From positions 1 to 8,979 of the forward strand of contig CAZXOC010000297.1 in the NCBI GenBank assembly GCA_964642165.1: a stretch of 8,979 bases of DNA, given 5' to 3'. This DNA comes from CAYRVX01 sp964642165 (GTDB lineage Bacteria > Planctomycetota > Phycisphaerae > SM23-33). The notes beneath the pieces were generated by a model that saw nothing but the letters and a program-made list of their open reading frames with translations, made no database searches and was not told where the DNA came from. The translations under genes and the position numbers were made by a program. Of this stretch, positions 6,894 through 8,979 are shown in pieces (position 1 is the first letter of the stretch; every line of letters begins with the position of its first letter).

Positions 6894-7850
6894 TCACTCG
6901 ATCAGGGCGAGGGCCTTCTTCATGGCGTTCGTGGCGACGGTCATGGCCTGCTCGGCGGGCAGCTTCCGGAGCGACTTGTCGAACGGCTCGGTGCCCAGGG
7001 GGCCGTCGTAGCCGATCCTCAGGAGCCCGCGCAGGAACGGCGCGAGGTCGATGACGCCCGTCGTGCACGGCAGCTTCCGCGGCGAGTCGGTCATCTGGTG
7101 ACGCGGCACGCCCGCCGGCGCGTCGCAGATGTCCGCCGCCACCACCTGGCGGTTGGTCAGCGTCCCGATGTCCTGTTCCGTGTCGCCGGCCTGGAACCAG
7201 TGCCACGAATCCAGCGCCAGCCCCACGTTGTCCAGGCCGACCTCCCCCGCCAGCTCCTTCATCCCGGCCAGCGTCTGGACGAAGGGGAACTTGCCCCTCA
7301 GCACCAGCGTCTTGGTGCCGATGTACTCCAGACCGATCCGCAGGCCGTGGTCGGCGAGCAGCTTGCCGATCTCCCGCGTCCGCTCCACGTGGAGGCGGAA
7401 GTTCGCCCGGTAGGTCCGCTCGCCGCTGCACGGGGAGACCCACGTGAAGCAGCGCGTCACCTTCGCCCGCTGGAGCAACGCCGCGGCGCGGGCGGTCTGC
7501 TGCCGCTTGGCGGCGAACTTCGCCTTGTCGGCCTGGAAGAAGGGCCCCATGGGGGCGGCGCCCCAGGCGAGCTTCGCGGCCTTCATCCGGGAGACCAGCT
7601 CCGCCAGCTCCTCCCGCGAGGACCTGGCCATCGCCCAGGACATCGGCGTGACCGAGCCGTAGCCGTACTTCCGCGCCAGCTTGATGGCCTCCAGCGGCGT
7701 GGCGCGGACGCCGATCTGCCCGACGTTCAGGTTCAGCGTGAACTTGGGCTTCGGCAGCTCAGCCGCGAGGGACGACGTCTCGAGAGCCGCGGGGGCCGCC
7801 AACGTCGCCGCGGCGGTTCGCAGGAACGCACGTCGGGTCATGTCGGGCAT
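6894..7850 (-). CDS. Tat-exported sugar isomerase/epimerase-like TIM-barrel protein, first gene of operon
   Basis: 318-aa member of the same TIM-barrel superfamily as the last gene of this operon, but only distantly similar to it. The N-terminus TRRAFLRT (5-12) plus a short Ala-rich stretch to about residue 30 is a Tat signal. Metal-site candidates are Glu175 (IGLEYIG), Asp214 and His217 (LALDSWHWF), and Glu288 (LGTEPFD). The third position, usually His, appears as Asp240 in AADICDAP, a variant I associate from memory with some IolI/IolE-like members. TTGVIDLAPFL (263-273) is a typical loop before the last strand. AAGGAG (7857-7862) six bases upstream supports the ATG at 7850 rather than the one at 7841. 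A promoter and palindrome lie about 220 bp upstream. Substrate unknown. Confidence 0.87.
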   Translation of the reverse strand: MPDMTRRAFLRTAAATLAAPAALETSSLAAELPKPKFTLNLNVGQIGVRATPLEAIKLARKYGYGSVTPMSWAMARSSREELAELVSRMKAAKLAWGAAPMGPFFQADKAKFAAKRQQTARAAALLQRAKVTRCFTWVSPCSGERTYRANFRLHVERTREIGKLLADHGLRIGLEYIGTKTLVLRGKFPFVQTLAGMKELAGEVGLDNVGLALDSWHWFQAGDTEQDIGTLTNRQVVAADICDAPAGVPRHQMTDSPRKLPCTTGVIDLAPFLRGLLRIGYDGPLGTEPFDKSLRKLPAEQAMTVATNAMKKALALIE

Positions 7851-8068
7851 GGTCAGCTCCTTCGCCTCGGTCGGGGCTCGACGGGACCGCCATGATGCTA
7901 TCGCCCCACCGCCGGGAGATCAATGCCCGTCGGATGCCCCCGCCGTGGCTGCCGGCAGCGCGCACCTTCTCTGCGCGAGCCGCCAATCTACGTTTCCCAT
8001 TGCGTGATTGACCACTGGGAGCACCACGGAATGTGTCGGCATTGTGTCAACTTTTTACCAAAGTGACA
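7851..8068 (-). promoter_or_regulatory. Long untranslated leader of the TIM-barrel/epimerase operon
   Basis: If transcription starts at the promoter at 8076-8104, about 218 nt precede the first ATG. No credible small gene is seen in it. It holds a hairpin CGCGCA-N7-TGCGCG (7959-7977), which shares its edge base with a 12-bp palindrome GCTGCCGGCAGC (7948-7959), plus two TGTGTC copies 11 bp apart (8032-8037 and 8043-8048). Such a leader could carry regulation, but no known riboswitch class is recognisable. Confidence 0.45.
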
Positions 8069-8071
8069 CAA
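8042..8071. promoter_or_regulatory. Operator-like inverted repeat TTGTGTCA...TGACACAA
   Basis: A perfect 8-bp inverted repeat (8042-8049 with 8064-8071) continues inward, past one unpaired A, as CTTT/AAAG around a 5-nt loop, giving 12 paired bases in all. It lies directly downstream of the -10 box at 8076-8081 and covers the predicted start near 8069, where a repressor would block initiation. A further TGTGTC half-site at 8032-8037 lies 11 bp, one helical turn, from the proximal arm. It could also act as an RNA hairpin at the very 5' end of the transcript. Confidence 0.6.
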
Positions 8072-8075
8072 ACGA

Positions 8076-8104
8076 TATATAGCAGGTATATCTATTATTT
8101 TCAA
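8076..8104 (-). promoter_or_regulatory. Promoter of the TIM-barrel/epimerase operon
   Basis: On the minus strand TTGAAA (8099-8104) is followed after exactly 17 bp by TATATA (8076-8081), with TG one base before the -10 (extended -10 form). It sits in the AT-rich island and points toward the gene starting at 7850. The -10 overlaps a GATATA/TATATC inverted repeat (8074-8079 with 8087-8092). Confidence 0.68.
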
Positions 8105-8274
8105 AGAGTTATATCTGGATTCTTTAGTGCGATTTTCCGAGGTCCCGGACAATCAGCCCCTCTCGGGCAGAATTCCTATATTCGACTGGTAGTTTTCCGT
8201 GTGTGAACGTCCCGGTCGCGACCAGGCCGAGGCGATTTGCAGATAAGCGCTGACTTGAAAAAGGTTTACATCGC
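8105..8274. other. Low-GC intergenic stretch without a supported gene
   Basis: Between the operon promoter and the stop of the gene at 8275 the sequence is clearly richer in A and T than the window. It holds a second TATATCT (8110-8116, cf. 8087-8093) and a perfect GGTCGCGACC palindrome (8214-8223). A minus-strand open frame runs to a TAA at 8124, but it has no ribosome site and unusual codon use. No convincing terminator for the upstream gene was found. Confidence 0.5.
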
Positions 8275-8979
8275 TCATGGGGGACGGCGACATTCAGGCG
8301 GTTCTGCCCGCCCTGCCGGGCGCCTTTGTCGCACCTCTCGGATGTTCCGGACGTTCCCCCCGTGCCGCGCGGCCGCGACTGCGCATCCAGCACTGATCGT
8401 CTTCGGCATCGGGCCTCCGTCGCCCTTGTCGCGGTGGGGCCGGGGCGGCGCCTGCGGCCGGCGGGCCGGGGCGGCGCCTGCGGCCGGCGGGCCGGCAAGC
8501 TCCGAATACTCGGCGTCTGGCTTCGTTTCGCGCGGCAGCGCCGCCGCGGCGTCGGCCCGCGGCCTCTCGTCGGTGTCGTCTTCGCTCTCGTCCTCCTCCT
8601 CGTCCCCGTCTCCCTCGGGCGGCGGGGCGGCGTTCTCGGAATTCTCCGTGCGTGGCTTCGTTTCGCGCGTTCGGTGCCGGCCGGCCGCGCGGTCGTCGTC
8701 GTCGGCGCCGGCGGCGTCGGTCGGCTCGGCCACTTCGCCCACGTCCGTCGGCTCGCCGTCGGCCTCGGCGTCGAGCCACTCGCCCTCGGGCAGGAACTCC
8801 GCCTGGAGCTGGCGAAGCTCCGCTATCGCGCGGTACAGGCTCCGCTCGATCCGCTGCTCGTAGCGCGACAGCTTCGGCAGCACGTCGCCGGTCAGCAGCC
8901 TGCGAACGATCTCGCCGGGGAAGATCACGGCTCGGCAGAACAGGAGAAGACACGGTCGCACACTCCGCGACCGTGGCAC
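8275..8979 (-). CDS. Acidic, repeat-bearing protein of unknown function, 5' end at the window edge
   Basis: Open frame of up to 234 codons, with its start at the edge (GTG at 8979) or outside; an internal GTG for Val18 is another candidate. Residues 38-60 form a conserved-looking amphipathic helix (SRYEQRIERSLYRAI, then AELRQLQ), which I associate from memory with planctomycete hypothetical proteins. Residues 70-140 are very acidic (DDDD, DEEEDESEDD), probably disordered. Two repeats, RETKPRTENSENAAPPP (105-121) and RETKPDAEYSELAGPPA (150-166), are 45 residues apart. From about residue 163 the frame crosses a 26-bp tandem duplication, which is not a multiple of three, so the tail (171-234) is in a different frame from the one it would have without the second copy. 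The tail looks non-native. No signal peptide or catalytic motif is evident. Confidence 0.6.
   Translation of the reverse strand: MPRSRSVRPCLLLFCRAVIFPGEIVRRLLTGDVLPKLSRYEQRIERSLYRAIAELRQLQAEFLPEGEWLDAEADGEPTDVGEVAEPTDAAGADDDDRAAGRHRTRETKPRTENSENAAPPPEGDGDEEEDESEDDTDERPRADAAAALPRETKPDAEYSELAGPPAAGAAPARRPQAPPRPHRDKGDGGPMPKTISAGCAVAAARHGGNVRNIREVRQRRPAGRAEPPECRRPP
8442..8493. repeat. Perfect 26-bp tandem duplication
   Basis: Two identical 26-bp copies, GGGGCGGCGCCTGCGGCCGG plus CGGGCC, lie head to tail (8442-8467 and 8468-8493). Because 26 is not a multiple of three, the copies are translated in different frames (AGPPAAGAAP then RRPQAPPRP) in the overlapping minus-strand gene. The identity suggests a recent slippage event. 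Confidence 0.95.
8494..8534 (-). repeat. 41-bp 'RETKP' repeat, copy 1
   Basis: This segment matches 8629-8669 at 32 of 41 positions, and the last 17 bases on the plus strand (TGGCTTCGTTTCGCGCG) are identical. It directly abuts the 26-bp tandem duplication. It encodes the RETKPDAEYSELA part of the minus-strand protein. From memory, similar ETKP/KTNPI-type segments are dispersed in planctomycete genomes, so this may be part of a genome-wide repeat family. Confidence 0.8.
8629..8669 (-). repeat. 41-bp 'RETKP' repeat, copy 2
   Basis: Second copy of the imperfect repeat, offset by 135 bp (45 codons) from the first, so both are read in the same frame as RETKPRTENSENA and RETKPDAEYSELA. The DNA between the copies encodes the acidic DEEEDESEDD segment. 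Confidence 0.8.
8951..8975. repeat. Perfect 9-bp inverted repeat near the window edge
   Basis: CACGGTCGC and GCGACCGTG flank a 7-nt loop. It lies at the extreme 5' part of the last open frame, where the protein reads as Arg/Cys/Leu-rich and does not look conserved. This may mean that the true start is downstream, with the hairpin belonging to an intergenic region or an inserted repeat. Confidence 0.6.

Noticed and set aside
4820..7054. A 744-codon plus-strand open frame across the isomerase and epimerase genes
   Set aside because: It is the mirror of real minus-strand genes with Tat signals and Rossmann motifs; its own translation is low-complexity and has no domain.
8124..8498. A 124-codon minus-strand frame ending VRDLGKSH at 8124
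   Set aside because: It starts inside the 26-bp GC repeat, overlaps the better frame at 8275-8979, has no ribosome site and shows mixed codon use. A fragment of a decayed gene is possible but unsupported.
8442..8669. CRISPR array
   Set aside because: The repeats are two tandem copies without spacers and two imperfect 41-bp copies inside a gene; there is no regular repeat-spacer pattern and no cas gene.
8237..8863. A 208-codon plus-strand frame rich in Ser and Ala
   Set aside because: Its Ser-rich runs are the mirror of the Asp/Glu codons on the other strand; no ribosome site or domain is seen.

Overview
This is a high-GC bacterial chromosome segment (the codons are strongly G/C at third positions) interrupted by one AT-rich island near 8040-8270. 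Three things suggest a planctomycete (Planctomycetota, possibly Phycisphaerae-like): two Tat-exported xylose-isomerase-like TIM-barrel proteins in one operon, a lysine/alanine-rich histone-like protein joined to a winged helix, and a protein with a 'SRYEQRIERSLYRAI' helix followed by 'RETKP' repeats. The assignment comes from remembered family resemblance, not a search, and is moderately confident.

Layout. 1-270: a tRNA-Val(GAC) gene on the minus strand with its own promoter, preceded by a strong intrinsic terminator that closes the next gene. 271-723 (minus): a 150-aa coiled-coil / basic linker / winged-helix protein. 724-1071: a divergent promoter region with one sigma70-like promoter facing each way, each overlapped by a short palindrome. 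1072-4666 (plus): a two-gene operon of GT4-type glycosyltransferases. The first is fused to a C-terminal barrel-like domain, and the second overlaps it by 29 bp. 4667-4696: a convergent junction with a perfect GC hairpin. 7850-4697 (minus): a three-gene operon encoding a Tat-signal TIM-barrel protein, a Rossmann NAD-dependent epimerase/dehydratase, and a second Tat-signal TIM-barrel protein. A stretch of coding-like sequence in the wrong frame after the epimerase stop suggests a frameshift or an unrecognised tail. 7851-8274: a long leader, an operator-like inverted repeat and a good promoter for that operon. 8275-8979 (minus): an acidic, repeat-bearing protein whose 5' end is at or beyond the window edge.

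Function. The glycosyltransferase pair probably builds a glycan or glycoside from nucleotide-sugar donors. The minus operon probably handles a sugar or polyol: exported isomerase/epimerase-type barrels plus a cytoplasmic NAD-dependent sugar oxidoreductase/epimerase. No substrate can be read from the sequence. I found no CRISPR array, transposase, integrase or phage gene. The candidates most worth following are the unusual glycosyltransferase pair, the palindrome-controlled promoters, and the likely frame disruptions at the 3' ends of the epimerase and of the last gene.
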